Notes under the pieces: model-generated
Told to the model about the DNA's origin: nothing
Seen by the model: the letters and a program-made list of their open reading frames with translations, nothing else
The model's database searches: none
Program-made: the position numbers and the translations under genes
Shown: positions 1 through 14,200 of the stretch, in pieces
How the letters are laid out: each line of letters opens with the position of its first letter
How positions within the stretch are numbered: the stretch's first letter is position 1
Assembly (NCBI GenBank): GCA_039566865.1
Contig: CM076948.1
Location: 22,207,001-22,271,000, forward strand
DNA length: 64,000 nucleotides
Origin: Aurelia coerulea
Lineage: Eukaryota; Cnidaria; Scyphozoa; Semaeostomeae; Ulmaridae
Reading direction: 5' to 3'

Positions 1-175
1 AAGTTTAACTATATTTTTGAAACTCACAAAAATAGTACAGAAATCACAAATACATTTCAGTCTTTCAGGTATCAAACAAACTTTTATTGATTCAAATGCT
101 TGAAGAATTCTCCGCATAAGGAATTTTCGAAAAAGTGAAGATCGTTATATCCACCCGATACAGACATCAAAAAGT

Positions 176-755
176 CTGGTAGCAGAGCCAGAAAGAGGCC
201 AACCTCGTTAAACTGTCAGAAGCAATAACTTTAATAAGTGGAACAATTTTCGTGTTTTGCAGAAAAACAATATAAACTCGTAAGGAACAAAGATCTCTGA
301 GTATTTAGAATTTAATTATTTTAAGAAACATTCAGTGCTGATCCAAATTCTTAGCTTCTTCTAAAGAAGTACTTGTGGAGCACACATGTAAAAGCCGAAC
401 TAAAAGAAAAAATAGTCATCTGTAGCCCAAACTTGAGCCTACAATTGTGGAAAAGACCACTGACAAGGTAGCAGAGCCAGAAGAGGCCAACCTGGTTAAA
501 CTGTCAGAAACAATAACTTTAACAAGTTTTCGTGTTTCGCAGGAAAAAATAGAAAATTGTTATTAAAGTCGTAAGAAACTCGTAAAAAACTCTGAGCATT
601 TAGAATTTGATTATTTTAAGAAACTTGCAGTGCTGACACATTCTTAGCTTCTTCTAAACAAATACTTGTGGAGCAAACATGTAAAAGCCGAACCGAAACA
701 AAAAATAGTTATCTGTAGGCCTACAATTGTGGAAAAGACCACTGACAATACTTTG
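176..755. repeat. Tandem duplication, two copies of about 290 bp
   Basis: Two diverged copies lie head to tail (about 176-465 and 468-755). They share the segments reading TAGCAGAGCCAGAA, ACTGTCAGAA, TTCTTAGCTTCTTCTAAA and CATGTAAAAGCCGAAC, and end in a shared ACAATTGTGGAAAAGACCAC segment. Small indels separate them. The junction segment has coding character (next entry). Confidence 0.7.
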
Positions 756-812
756 GAAAAAACTGATCCCCTCTCCAAAATCAACGTTGAAGATGTGCCT
801 GAAGCACATTAG
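720..812 (+). CDS. Possible terminal exon of an unrecognised acidic protein
   Basis: After a TGTAG acceptor-like site, 30 codons read PTIVEKTTDN... to ...EDVPEAH and a TAG stop. A second version of the same start (PTIVEKTTDK) lies at about 438 in the upstream duplicate and runs on for 42 codons. Similar peptides in both copies suggest a duplicated 3' exon of a plus-strand gene entering from the left, or its decayed copy. It would be antisense to the 3' part of the anamorsin gene. No family recognised. Confidence 0.2.
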   Translation, partial: PTIVEKTTDNTLEKTDPLSKINVEDVPEAH

Positions 813-2217
813 CACTGTTAGGCCAGCTTTTTTTGAATCTTTACAAATCGCTCTAAAAAAATTGACGACCGCATGTCGATAAACTCAGCCTTGAAGGTCT
901 CTCAAATAACATCACACATTTTTGCTGCTGGGTAAAAACAGCATTAAGGAACTTCTTTATGTCCCGGTCAAAAGTTCTTCTAAAAACGGGTATCAAAGCC
1001 TCTTTCAACCCATTTTTCTTAATCCCATTTGCTTTTGGGGTAGAGATATGTACCCACAAATACACCATAATTAAGAACGTACAATCTACCATTTCTCTCT
1101 TATGCAAAACCAATAAATCTAAATTTTGGCCCTATTTTGAGTTACTAACACGATTTATAAGAAAAGAAAAAGCCTTACGCAGATGGAGTTAATATTGAAG
1201 ACGATATCAGGGTGCTGATGATTAAGGTTCCAAATGACCTACTTTTTAAGCTGTTAAAGTACGCGATAAAATCTGTGGTAATCGTGGAATGTTGTGATGT
1301 TTTGATATACTCAAAAAGTTTAAATGTTTGGAAAACACCCAGCACTTGACCTCAGGTAAAGGAATGGATGCAAAAATAGAAAGAATGTATTTTTCAATTT
1401 CAAGATAACTCTGGGATTGAGTTTGCGTCGTAAACATTCTCACGGGATTTGAAAAAAGTTTTGATGTTTACGAGGAAAATATTGTTTCATCCCATAGACC
1501 AGCTGATGGGAGCAGAACGAAGTGTATCAATAAGGGCATCAAAGAAAATGTCGCTTTGTAATTAAATAAAAATTTGAGGTTGAATAACTTTTGAATCTGC
1601 AAATGCTTCCCACTTGGAAAATCCTTGACTTTGTCATGAAGGCCACTCTCCTCCGCAGAGGCTGTTAACTGAGAGAATGGAGAAGGAAATTTTAACTGAG
1701 AGAGGGAAGAAACAAGGCACACCGGTACACCGGTGCCGCTTCTTCCCGTGCACCTCCACAGTTGCGTGATTATGAGAAATTCCCCCCTAATTGCCGCGTG
1801 GGGTAAAATTTCTTTAGCATGCCAGTTGCCTTTCGTGTGTTTAGGCTAAACACATCAGAAACTCGTCGCTCAGAATCCAGCTGTGTCTTTATAATCGTTG
1901 ATGGCATAAAAAATCTGATTGCATTGGCGAAGTCTACGAGGTTCAAACATGTAGAAAACATCTTCATTTGCAATGTATCTGCTGCTATTGGACTGCATCA
2001 GGGCGAGAAAGTTTAGGATTTTTAGAGTTTGGCTGGTGCAGCCCCTTTCAGAAGCTTTATCGGTCATTTTCCATAACTTGCTACAATCTAAGAGATTTCA
2101 CTGTGCCGAAAACCAACTGACCAATTTAGCTGGCCATCCCTCATAGCTTGCCCAGCTCTATATTTCTAATTGAGACCTTTTAACTCACTCAATCCAAAAA
2201 TTATGAGAATCACTTAC

Positions 2218-5200
2218 ATTTCCGCATGCTGATTTGTATGGCTTTGGATTCGCTGGTTTCTTTCCATCTAATTCTTCTGCGAGGCCACAAGAGCTGAATT
2301 GAGGGAAAATGTCGACAGTTAGCAAACACTCTAGCATTGATAAACCAGTCATTGTCAGATCACTAGTCTAGCCAACAATGTACCTTTTAGACACATCGCT
2401 GTCCGATTCCTTTCAAGAATAAAGGTACAGGGGTGAGGGCATTGATAAAAAGGCACATACAAAAAATTGTTTACAAGTTTGAGAAGTGTATTACCTAAAA
2501 TACGACATGGATTTTGATGGACTTAGCCTTAGCTGATTGCAAAACACCAAATTACTGATCACAAATTTTTCTCTGTAGTTTTCTGCTTGTTTGGGGCTCA
2601 GGTATTCGGAATTAGGGAAATATCATCACTTCGCAAAATCGATAAAGGGCCACAAAAGCCTAGCCTGCGCGCAGACCCAATATTCCGAAGAAGAAAGGGT
2701 CTGCGCAACAACGACCAAAAGCTTGCTACACAGTGCAAATCCCTTTAGGCCATTCATCTTACTCGGACTACGGATAAATTAAAACATAGTCATAAGAGAA
2801 AACTTAATTTTTCTCTTATAACTATGATAATAGCGAACGACATGTTTTCAACACGCTAAACAACACATCGTTAACAATCACACCTTTTCCAGTCCTCTTG
2901 GGGTCCTTTTACGAATAAACAATTAAACGTTCAAAATAAAAGCCACAATACAATGCAAAACATAATACAAGTGATGAAAACAAACAACACAATACACGAC
3001 TGAAACAAATGTGTGACAGCATATTGTGAAAGCAACAAAACGACACGCATGAATTAATCAACTCATGATTGCATAAATTATTTTCCCTGAAACCCAGAAT
3101 TGTGCGGTAGCAAGCTTTTGGTCGTTGTTGCGCAGACCCTTTCTTCTTCAGAATATTGGGTCTGCACGCAGGCTACAAAAGCCTCGATCAGATTTTAGAT
3201 CCTCCTTAACCCTTACATTCGCTTTGGTTATAGGAGGCTGCTTTCATTGGCCAGGGATTCTTAACCTTATTACGCTTTTGGAAATTCATTTATAAACAAA
3301 TCGAAAAATGCTCGTATATTTTCTGACATTGGCTTTATGCAGATTAAAGTGACCTGCTTCATGTATTTCGAAAAAAACCTTTTCCAAATTCTAATTATCT
3401 CAGCTTCCTGCTTTCATGAATTCAAAGAATTATTCAGGGGTTGTGACGTCGGCTAAAGTTGGATTCATCCTTATTCATTACAGTTGGCAGGTACTACCAG
3501 CATTCGATACTAGCTCAATTTTTTTGGCACTCAGTTTTGTCAAAAGTGGGCAAAACTGAATTGTTAAAAAAATTTTCCGTCTTAAAAACGCTCCGAATTG
3601 CACTATTTTGCGTACATTCTATATGAAACAGGCCTAGTGGATTTTGTCACAACGAGAAGGTGTATAAATTTCTGACAGGTGTCAGGGGGGGGGGCGTCCA
3701 AGCGGAGCAATCATTACAAAGAAAGGGTAACCAAAATCTGTCACTGCCATCAAGCTATAGGCATAAAATGGAATATCTGACATATGAAAAGAGACAAGAT
3801 CTATTCGAACACTGTTGATTCAAATACATTTTCTAACAAAATGGTTATTAGATAAACCAGAATCTTTTTGAACAAATTTTGTACCGTCCTTTTGCAAAAC
3901 CTTTAGCATTCCCCTATTCTTGCATGTACTGATTCTGAAAATATGGAGGCTATTCTTTGCCTCCTCACAAGCTATTTTATTTGACATCTCACTTTTTTCA
4001 AATTTCACGCGCTCCTTTTCATAGATAATGGCTAAATATAAATTACGAAATACTTAGCTTGTCTATAAGTTGATGCGCAAAAAAGACTTACCAATTTTTG
4101 CATGCTCTCTTCTTGCCAGCTTTTGATGTACCGCAGTCACCTGCAGAGAAAAACGTCCTCGTTTAGAAGAATAAATGTACAAAGCAGTGTCTCAGAACTC
4201 AAAGCAAGGATCCTCGCAAAAAATTACTTTGCAAGAAATCCCAATCTCGTCCCCAGAGTGAGTTCGCTGGTCTCCCTCTACCTTGGGATACAAGGGGCCA
4301 TTCTGCAATTTGATTTACAATTTAAAAACAATAGCAAACGTAAAATATTTCTCGAAAACTCCCTCATTATTCGAACAACAACAATGCAATCTGCAACAAC
4401 CATTACAATATTGCTTTGCTGTTTGGAATCGAGGTCGCATAATCAGCGTTACCCAGCCAACCGTAGAATCCACAATGGCTGCAACAGTAATCTATCCACT
4501 TTTCGACAGATTTGCGCAAAGAGTTGGTGTACACTCGGTTTTGTGATCAGCGTATGATGTAAGAAGTGCCCGGGAACGAGGTTGAAGAAATCCACCATCA
4601 GAGCTGAACCAGTTTTGGTAGATTTAGAGATAACGCAGTTTCACAACATCGTTAGTAGCTTGAGAATGAAAAGACGAATTTGAGCAACTGAAAGTTTTGA
4701 GGCCTGGAGCAATTTTCACGGCAAACAGAAGCAAGCATCTCCTCTGATAAACTTCAAATGGCCACAAAATTGCATTCAGGCATTTCTTTCCTCTATCAAC
4801 TGAAACTCAAATTGGCGAGATTAGATGCTTTCCAAGTACACCAGCGTGTCTTCGTTTCTGTGCGATGCAAACGAAGTCTCATTAAGACTTTCAAAACAGA
4901 CTCTAAGGTAACATGATAAAAAATTCCTCTTGTTGCGTGCATTGCAATTATGCAAGGACAAACAGCGAAATGAAGTAAAATTATGCACTTTGACACGAAT
5001 TGAATTGAGAATTGAATTGAGAATTGCTTTGATTCAATTCATATGAAAATGATTACATTTTACTTTATTGCTGCGCGCTGCGAAGCAGAATATAGTCTCG
5101 AAAAACAAGATTTTGTATCTGCCAAGATTTTGATCGGCAAGACATTACCAAAGGAGACAACCATAGGTTTTGCTCCTCCGCTTGAAATAATTGCATTGTT

Positions 5201-8200
5201 GCTGCAAAATTGGCAGTGTAAAACAAAAGAAAAAAAGGACAATAACAAGTCTGTGATTGGTTAGACAAAATTGAACTACTTGCTTTTAGGTGATCAACGA
5301 AAGGAATTCAGAAAAGTGATGCAAAACAATTATTATTGATAACAACTGCTAAAATGCTTCTTTGTGCTCTTTTATTTTAATTTCTTTGGGAGGGAATGAA
5401 ATAGTTTGTTGATTTGAATCCACTAGGCAAGTAGGCAAGGCAATGTAAACAATCTCACTGGCTTGTGGGGATGACTTTTCGACAGAATTCTCTGAAGTTT
5501 GGCAAGAAACAAAGCTTGAGTTTGAAGAAATCCATGTAAAGAAAGTTGGGAAAACTCTGTTTGGTCTTTGCAGCTTACGAAGCCAGGAAGGTAATGCCAC
5601 AGGTAGTGGGGGGAAATTAGCATAACATCGATAAGAACCTTTGACTTAACTGTTCGCAAATGGCATTCTTTGCAGGGTTATCCTTTTATGTTAAACGTAC
5701 TTTAGTTCAACCACACAATTCAGTATGAAATAAAAACTCCCCAGAATTAAGATAAAAATAGCAGCATCACAGCAGCAATTCTAATCAAGCAAGGGTCGTA
5801 TTCAACGCTGTTATACTGTCACATTTCAACTATTGCCCCCTGATTTGGCTATTTTGTAGCAAAGCTGCCAACAGTAACATCAATCGAGTACATAAACGTG
5901 CTTTAAGGGTTTTATACCAGGATTTTGAATCCTCTTTTGAAGAACTTCTATTGAGGCATGATGATATTACAATACATGTAAAGAATCTACAGAAACTGCT
6001 CTTAGAAGTTTACAAAACGCTCCACCAATTGAATCCGTCATACCCCTGGGAGAATTTCCAAACAAAATTTATTACTTACAACTTATGAGAACAAGTTTTA
6101 TGTGAGCTTCCTCAGAGGTCTCACACGATAAAATATGGGATAAACTCCCTAAGATTTAGAAGAGCTATGCTGTGGAATACCCTAAATGATGATGTAAAGA
6201 ATATAGCGTCTGTTGCAGCTTTCAAAAAGGAAATTAAAACTTGGGATGGAACCAGTTGCCTTTGTACAATTTGTAAATAGACACTGAATTCCTTTTATTG
6301 TAAATTAGCATGTATTAGTTTAGGTATATTGTAAATAGTTGGTGTAAATTAGCTTTATTCTTTTAAAGCTATGTAAATACCAACTTTAAATAAATATATG
6401 AAATGAAAAAAGCATCTGTTAAATGGCATTTACTACCGAGTGCGCCAAAATAAATTATGCACTTATGAAAGGCCACGATAAATCGTATACTGGTCCGATT
6501 TTGAAGATTTATAAGCGAATCTTTAGCTAAGATCCTCAATTAGATGCCAGTATTTTTTGTATATTTTTTAGTCTTCTATTTATGGAGCTACAAGTGACTT
6601 TCTTAGAATTTTCGAGTTTAAAAACACTGAAAACGGTCAAAAAACGTCGATTAAATTTTCTAAAGACTCAACATGAATGGACAAAGAGAGAACGCTTTCG
6701 TGATGATTTGGGGATTTAGAAATTGATCAGTTATGATCGGAAGGAATGTAAAATACTTTCAATGATAGAAATAAATGTATGTCCTTTTGAAGTTTCATTT
6801 AATTCATGCTTTGATGCAGGCTGCATTTCTGTTGTGAAGGAGGTCAAAAAGACGAACAGGGAAGCGTCGTGAGGCCAGCAAGCACGGAGTCTCGTTGAAT
6901 TTTTGATGTTGTGACAGCTTGGGGCGGCATTTTATTGCAACTACTACATAATTTCGCAACAGGCCAATCTTTGAAATACTTCTCGTGCAGAAGTTTACAT
7001 TAATCGATTTCTAAATCCCCAAATCACCCCGAAAACATTTTCTCTTTGTCCATTCATTTTGAGTCTTTAGAAAAATTGAGCGACGTTTTTGATCGTTTTT
7101 AATGTTTTCGAAAACGACAATTTTAAGAAGCTCGCTTCTAGCTCTAAAACTGAAGACAAAAAATTTGCAAAAAAATCCTAGAATCAGGTTTTCTGCTAGA
7201 GATTAAGTCATAAATCTTCAAAATCGGGCCAATGTATGATTTATCCTGGCTTCCCAAAAGTGCATAGTTTATTTTGGCGCACCCGGTAAAACTTTAATTG
7301 CTTATCTAATGTTTTTGTTGGATAGAAAAAGAATGCCCCCTTTTTGGGATCCGATGACTATTAATAAAAGTACATGCTCATAAATGTTCAAATGCTTTGA
7401 TTTACAGGTGCAAGAAAGTCAAGATTCTCTCGCTAATGTGATGCAGGTTTTTCTCCGATGCAAAAGAAATGGTTTGAACTAAGAGCACTTAAAATGACTT
7501 ACTTTTGAGGTTACCAGTGGTTGGACGGATCAAGTCTTCTTCTTCGAGTAAAGCATCCGAGTCTATGATGTCCTGAAGTAAAGAATCGAAATATTTGATA
7601 ACAACAATTACGGTGCATTTTTTAGCATCGGCAAAAACAACAAGAAATGGGCTCTACGGATTTCCCGCCCTTACACTCGAGTCGATGACAAACTTCTACC
7701 ACAGAACCTTAGATGCTAGGAATTTTTCCAAGCAGCTTGTATTCTAAAATTCATTGGCGTCTTCAAAACACACCAAGTTTTAGCATACACAATGAAGTGC
7801 ATATTCAACATTTCTTTAATCTGTAGGCACTGGTATTGTGTAAGTAATGTTACCCATCTTTTCACATAATACGGCTTTTAGCTAGGATTCGTTACCATTG
7901 GGAGAATTGCATTTAGCCAACAGAGCAGAAACTGCACGACCTTTAGCAAACATTTGAAACTCTGAGCCCCCCTAGCTCCTTTCAAAATGATCCAAAAATC
8001 GGGCCACATTTGATATTTGCTTCCTTCGGCCTTCCACTCTTGATTTGCCATTTGAAAAAGCTTATGTACCCAAACACTTCCTTGCATCAGATGGCTTGAT
8101 AAAGTCATTTTGCGGTTTTTACTCTGTCCATTTGGCCAAAACTAGGCAGATAAAGCTGGGATAGATGAACAAGTAAGACATTTTTGAGAAGCAGCTATCG

Positions 8201-11200
8201 GTCAACGTCTTAACTTTCAATACAAAATTGTATGGGTACACTTGATTTAGCATAGGTTCCGAATCTTTAAAATGCAGATTAAAATGAAATTCTAATCGGA
8301 GTTAAAGCAACGAGCATGCAGTTTATTGTTTATTACAGATTTACGCCTCTGGCGATTTGAAGTATGATAGGTTTTAACTCTCTAGAGAAGTCATGTGTTT
8401 TATTACCTACGTGTTCATTGATAATCATGCATGCGGCATGGTTTCTTCTATGCGGTATAGAATAGAGTTTGATGTGAGAATTTAGTGAATTTTGCACACT
8501 CATGCGGAGTGGTTGCAAATTAAATCTCCCACCCACCCACCGCTTTCACATTTTTCATGTTGGATGTTCTTTCTTTTGCAGATGCATCTGGAAAGCTTTT
8601 TCCAACATGGACAAGGGGACATTTGCTTTTTCGGGAGATGGGCTAGTTCCCTCAAAGCCAAACTTTCCCTAATGATGAGAACGTGCAACCTATTGTTTGT
8701 CTGATGCTTATGAGGAAAGATTAAAAAAAGTTGAAATATATTGGGCCTATTTATGGGAGTGTAGCTTTAATTGGTGTAAAAAGGTGGGTGTAAAATTCTA
8801 TGACTTATTTCCTTGAATTGAATGGCTTATAAAGAAACTTTAGAACTTTGCTATAATTCTAACATTGGACTTTGCAGAGAAATGTTGAATATTTTTTGAA
8901 GTTACAGCGTATTCAATATTTTACTCATTTGAGGATGTCACCTCATCGAATTTCTAAATCGTAAACCAAAAGAGTGATAGACTTCTGCTTGATACCATAC
9001 TGTAGAGATTCACAAACTATGGCTTTATTGAAAATCATTTCAAATTTCCTCAAAAGGTTTAGAAATTACGGTGGTTTTAAAGTAATTTTTTCAACTTTTT
9101 TCTTGGACTCTTAGAAAAGGGGAAAAGCCTTTTAATTCTGAAAATATTGTAAATTTCAGAAAACTTGAATGAGTAGAAGTATAGAGCAATGGCAAAAGGT
9201 CATAGAATTTAACAAGTACCATATCAAAGATTTGCAACATATGCTGCTTGAATTCGGTCATCCAGCATTTTAAAAATCAATTTTTAAGAGCTGAAGAAGG
9301 AAAAGAGAATTTCCATACCAAATCCTCGTCATTAGTTTCCATTGCAGATAACGTCCACACTTTAGCAACGTCCTGATCTACTGGTTTCTTTATACCTGGA
9401 AAAAGGATTCATCAGAAAGAATACTGCACTATTTATCTACCTTAGCATAATGAAAATTTTGACATTTTAAAATCTATCATAATTAGATTTTACAACTCAT
9501 CTTCAAAAATTCTATTCTGGTGAACATTCCTGTTGCCAAAAATCAAACCAAAGTGCAAAAATGTGAACAAAATTTGAATATTTCTCTCCAGGATCTTGGA
9601 CTAAAGATTTGATTAAATTTAGGGATAAATATCGAAGATGAAATGGGAATGTTAGTTGAGCATAGGTTCCAAATCTTTAGCTTTGTGTAAAAAGGTGGGT
9701 GTACAATTTTATTTCTTCTGATTGAATGGCTTGGAAGAAACTTTTGATACGTATCTATAATTCTACCATTGGAATTTTTAGCAGTTTTGAATATTTTTCG
9801 AAATTACAGCGTATCTTACATTTCAACTCATTTGAGGATGTGACATCATCAAATTTCTAAATCATAAACCAGAAGAGTGATAGACTTTTGCTCGATACCA
9901 TATTGTAGACATTCATAAACTATTGTTTTCTTCGAAACTATTTCATGTTGCATCAAACAGTTTAGAAATTACGATGATTTTAAGCATTTTTTAAACATTT
10001 TTCTTGAATACTTCAAAAAGAAAAAATACACTCTAATTCTGAAAATATTGAAGATTTCGGAAAGGTCCAACGATAGAATTTTTGAGAAATAGCTAAAGTT
10101 TCTTTTAAGTCATTCAGTTCAAAGAAATAGGTCATTGAATTTTACACCAGCCCTTTTAAATATTTGGAACCTATGCTTATTGGTTGTGTAAAACTAAAAA
10201 TCAAGGAATTTCTTTGCACCAATCCCAAGAGTATTGCTTACTTGTTTTAATGGAAATTCGGGAGCCTGCTCCAACTTCAAAATCTGGCTTGTGACAAACA
10301 ACCTAGATCCAAAAAAGGATGGTATACCGGGTGACCCAGAAAAAAGTGACCCAACGCAATCTGTTATAGAAAAAAAAGTAAGTGGCAGATTGAAATATTT
10401 CAAACTTTGTTCTATCGCTAAAAGACTAGCCTACATTATGAGTATTTTTTATAATTTTTATGGCACTGTAAGCATCCCGAATTAAGGATTTTGAAGAATA
10501 GGGCAGGCTTGATATCCTCAAAAAGTCGTTAAAAACAGGGGATTGATTTAAAGCCATTTCAGATCTTCAAAGCAACGAGAAGCGTGTTTCATTTTACCTG
10601 AGAATATCTTTAAGTACCTAGGGACAATAAACTTGCTCTGCAGACTTCCAACTGGGTTGCCTATTCCCAGGTTGAAATGAAACACGCTCCTCGTTGTTTT
10701 GAAGATTTGAAATTGCTTTAAATCGATCCCTTGTTTTTGACGAATTTTTGAGGATTCCAGGCATGCTCTTTTCCTCGAAATCCTTAATTTTGGAAATTTA
10801 CCGTGCCAAAAAAATTGCAAAAAATACTCATAGCATAGGCTAGTCTTTCAGCGACAGAACAACGTTTGAAGCATTTCAATCGGCCATTTACTTAATTTTC
10901 TGTAACAGATTGCGTGGGGTCACTTTTTTCTGGGTCACCCGGTACTGTTAATATACTGGACAATGTTTGGTTATTCAGAGATTCTGGTAAATCAATTAAC
11001 TCTTGGATAGGAAAAGATGGCACAGGGCCCAGACTTTTCAAGTCCAATAACACAACTGCCAACTCTTACAAATACCACGAGATTCTACTAAAACATCGTA
11101 AATGCTCAACAATACAAGGCGGTCCGACCGCTGCGGTCCCCTGACAAATTACAACACAGCAAGCATAGTGTACACTATTGTGGCTATTACAAGTAAAAAC

Positions 11201-14200
11201 TTTATTGCAACATACTTTAGGCAACTTAAAAAAAAGAAAATGCAACAGAAAGTGATTCGTTGCTAAATCAGAAAGTTTATATATAATAATAGACAGTTAT
11301 CAGCAAGGGTACCAGTGATTTGGTTATTAAATATATTTTGATGTGGTATTGAAGAAATTTGTCTTTAAATTAAATGACAGGATTTTGTCATGCGAAATGC
11401 GTCAACAGAGAGGTTTTACTTTATCAATTTTGAGATTATAAAATTTAGTTACAGCAAATTCACCATGCAGTTTTCAATTCAGTATAAATTTTCTGACAGA
11501 TCAAGAACATAAGAAGTAGTAGTTGCCAATAGTTTTATGATGTGCAAATATAAGACCTCATTTAAACATTACTCACTTCTACCATTTGTATTGCGTCACT
11601 GTCCATCTGTGATATTTTTGGCTATGAATAATCAAAAAGTTTGTCACACAGCTGAGTGAGTTAGACAGAAAGTTCAATGAATATCAGGCAACCAAAGTTT
11701 TGGCTGTGGGTTTTCAGTAGCTATTTATAATCTCTGTGAATCTTCCTGCTCTTCTGTAAACATACAGTATATTTTCATGCAGACTACCTCTTTCCAACTT
11801 TACAGATTCTTAACCCTTCACATGCTGAATTGTTTCCAGGCGATTGTACTGTGATGCTGGATATTTCCCGCAAGATTTCAAACATCTTGATTGAAAATTT
11901 CAAATTCTTTTTTCACCAGGAAAAAGTTCTTTAACTTGAAATTAAAATGCATGAAAATTGTTCAGAAATAACTGAAGTTTTCTTTTCTTGCTGCTATTTC
12001 ACTGTAAAACGTTATCTAGCAGTTCTGAGTAGTTTGCATTATAATTACGTTGAAGCTTTGGGCGATTCCTGACTTAGGCCTTATTTTGACCGCACTGAAT
12101 CACGTAGAAGCTACTCAAATGACCAGACAGAGGCTGAATCGAAGAGGCAGCTGTCATGCTCTCGACTTGAAACATGCCTTTTCAAGCCACATTGGATGAG
12201 AGGAAGGTATTTTATCGCAAGAAGGAAACAGATTGAAAATATTGAAAAGTTTGACAAATATCAGCAAAAAACCCGTGATTTAGTTGTAGAAGCTTCCATC
12301 ACTAATAAAAAAGTAAACTTCACAGTGAAAAACATGTTCATTTTCCATTGGAATCAATCTCTCATTGCTTGAGGAACAAATTAATCCAGTTTTTCCCAGA
12401 TTCACGCAAGGAACAGATGTAAAAACATGAGAAAAAGAAATTACGATCGTGCGTGACTCTCTGATTGCATCATGTGAAGGAGACATAAAGCCTTTTTGCA
12501 AATCTGCGACTGCCGCATGCAAAGGGCTGAACAATGGAAAAAGAAACAACACATTTAAATTTGAAGCTGACTTCACAAAGAAAAATTAGTAATGAAAGGT
12601 AGACTCACCTCTGATGGTTTGACAAAACCAGAAAGTTTCAAAGTTGATATGAGCTTTTCAGCAGATCTTCCTCCTTACATAAAGTGATCAAGAACACTGT
12701 TTAACACTTTTAATTTACATGAATGAAAGTGTCAATCTTCATGAAATTTTCATAATTTTATATATACATGGCTGAAACCTGTTATATAATATCTTAAAGA
12801 ATGTAAGGGAATTGAAAAATTAGTTTGAGATAACTGAAGTTTTCAAGGATAACTGGGGAATTTTTCCAGTCTTGCTATTTTCACCGGAGTGTAAATTTTA
12901 TGCTTAGAAGCACAAAATATACCACAGGAAAGGAAACCAATAGCTCCATGAGCTCCCTGGGATCACTCTAAGAGCAATCTGATGATTAGCATTTTGCATG
13001 TTCAAAAAGTGTGCACCATGTGAAATCATTCCAAGCAATATAACTGAACAGGAGGAACTTTGATAACGAAAAATTTAAATTTGGTTTTTGTTTGACAAGA
13101 TAACCAGGTGTGCCTCTTCACAAATCCCTTCAGAAAAATCAAAGGAATCTGAAATTCTTTGAGATAGCGAGTTGTTTGAGATGGTGGAGTTCAACAGCAA
13201 GTCAAATAAAAATTACCTGCAGGCTCTCTAACCAGGAATTTTCCACTTGGTTTCAAAATCCTTGCAATTTCTGCTAAGATATCTGTATTGTGGATGTATG
13301 TTGATGGTGAGAGAAGTCCTGATATTGCCACATCAAATGATGAGCTTGGATGAGCAGCTGCAATAAAAAGAGAATATATACAGTACAGGGTGTCCCAGAA
13401 AAATTGTTCGACATTTGATTAAATGTCAAAAAATAATGATAAAATGTACAGGCTTCTGGTTAGATAACCCTGTTCCTAAGATTTTAGATTAATTTTAGAC
13501 GCCAGAATCTTCTGAATCCGCTAAGAATTCACGGAGTTACGATCTTTTGAAGTTCAACGTTGTACGAAAGCTGAAACCAGACGCCTCTAATTGACTTTTT
13601 TCCAATAAGACGTCCTAAAACCGAGGTAAAGGAAGACTGTCCAATGTTTCACCTCTCATTGATATCAGAGCAAACCAAATAGGACTTCAAAAGTAGTTTA
13701 AGTCTTGCAACCGTTGCCGAAATTGATTAAGAATGCAAGTATCTGAAAACATAGAATGAAAACTTAATCAATGTGAGACGGGAAAATTCCAAATTGTGCT
13801 GAACAGGATTCCCCCAAGCATCCATAACCTTGATTCAATGTTGTAGAATGCTAGTTTATTGAAAGTGCTTTTGAAATTACATTTGATTTGCTTTGAATAA
13901 ACGAGATTCCACTTTCACAAAATATGCAATTTAGGGGCGTCTGGTTTCAGCTTTCGCACAAACTTGAACTTCGAAAGCTCATAACTCCGTGAATATTTAG
14001 CCGATTTGCTATCTTCTGGTGTCTAAAATCTCAGCAATATGGTTATCTTACCATGGAGCCCGTTCAATATTTCGTTATTTTTTAACATTTAATCAAACGC
14101 CGAACAATTATTTTGAGACACCCTGTATGTACATGGAAGATTTTTGCATCCATAGGGTGAGATAAAGAAATTTCCACCTTTTGGAAGAAAGATAGAAGAT

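Noticed and set aside
4102..4557. Plus-strand open frame of 151 codons
   Set aside because: It overlaps anamorsin exon 8 on the opposite strand and shows no domain or splice context.
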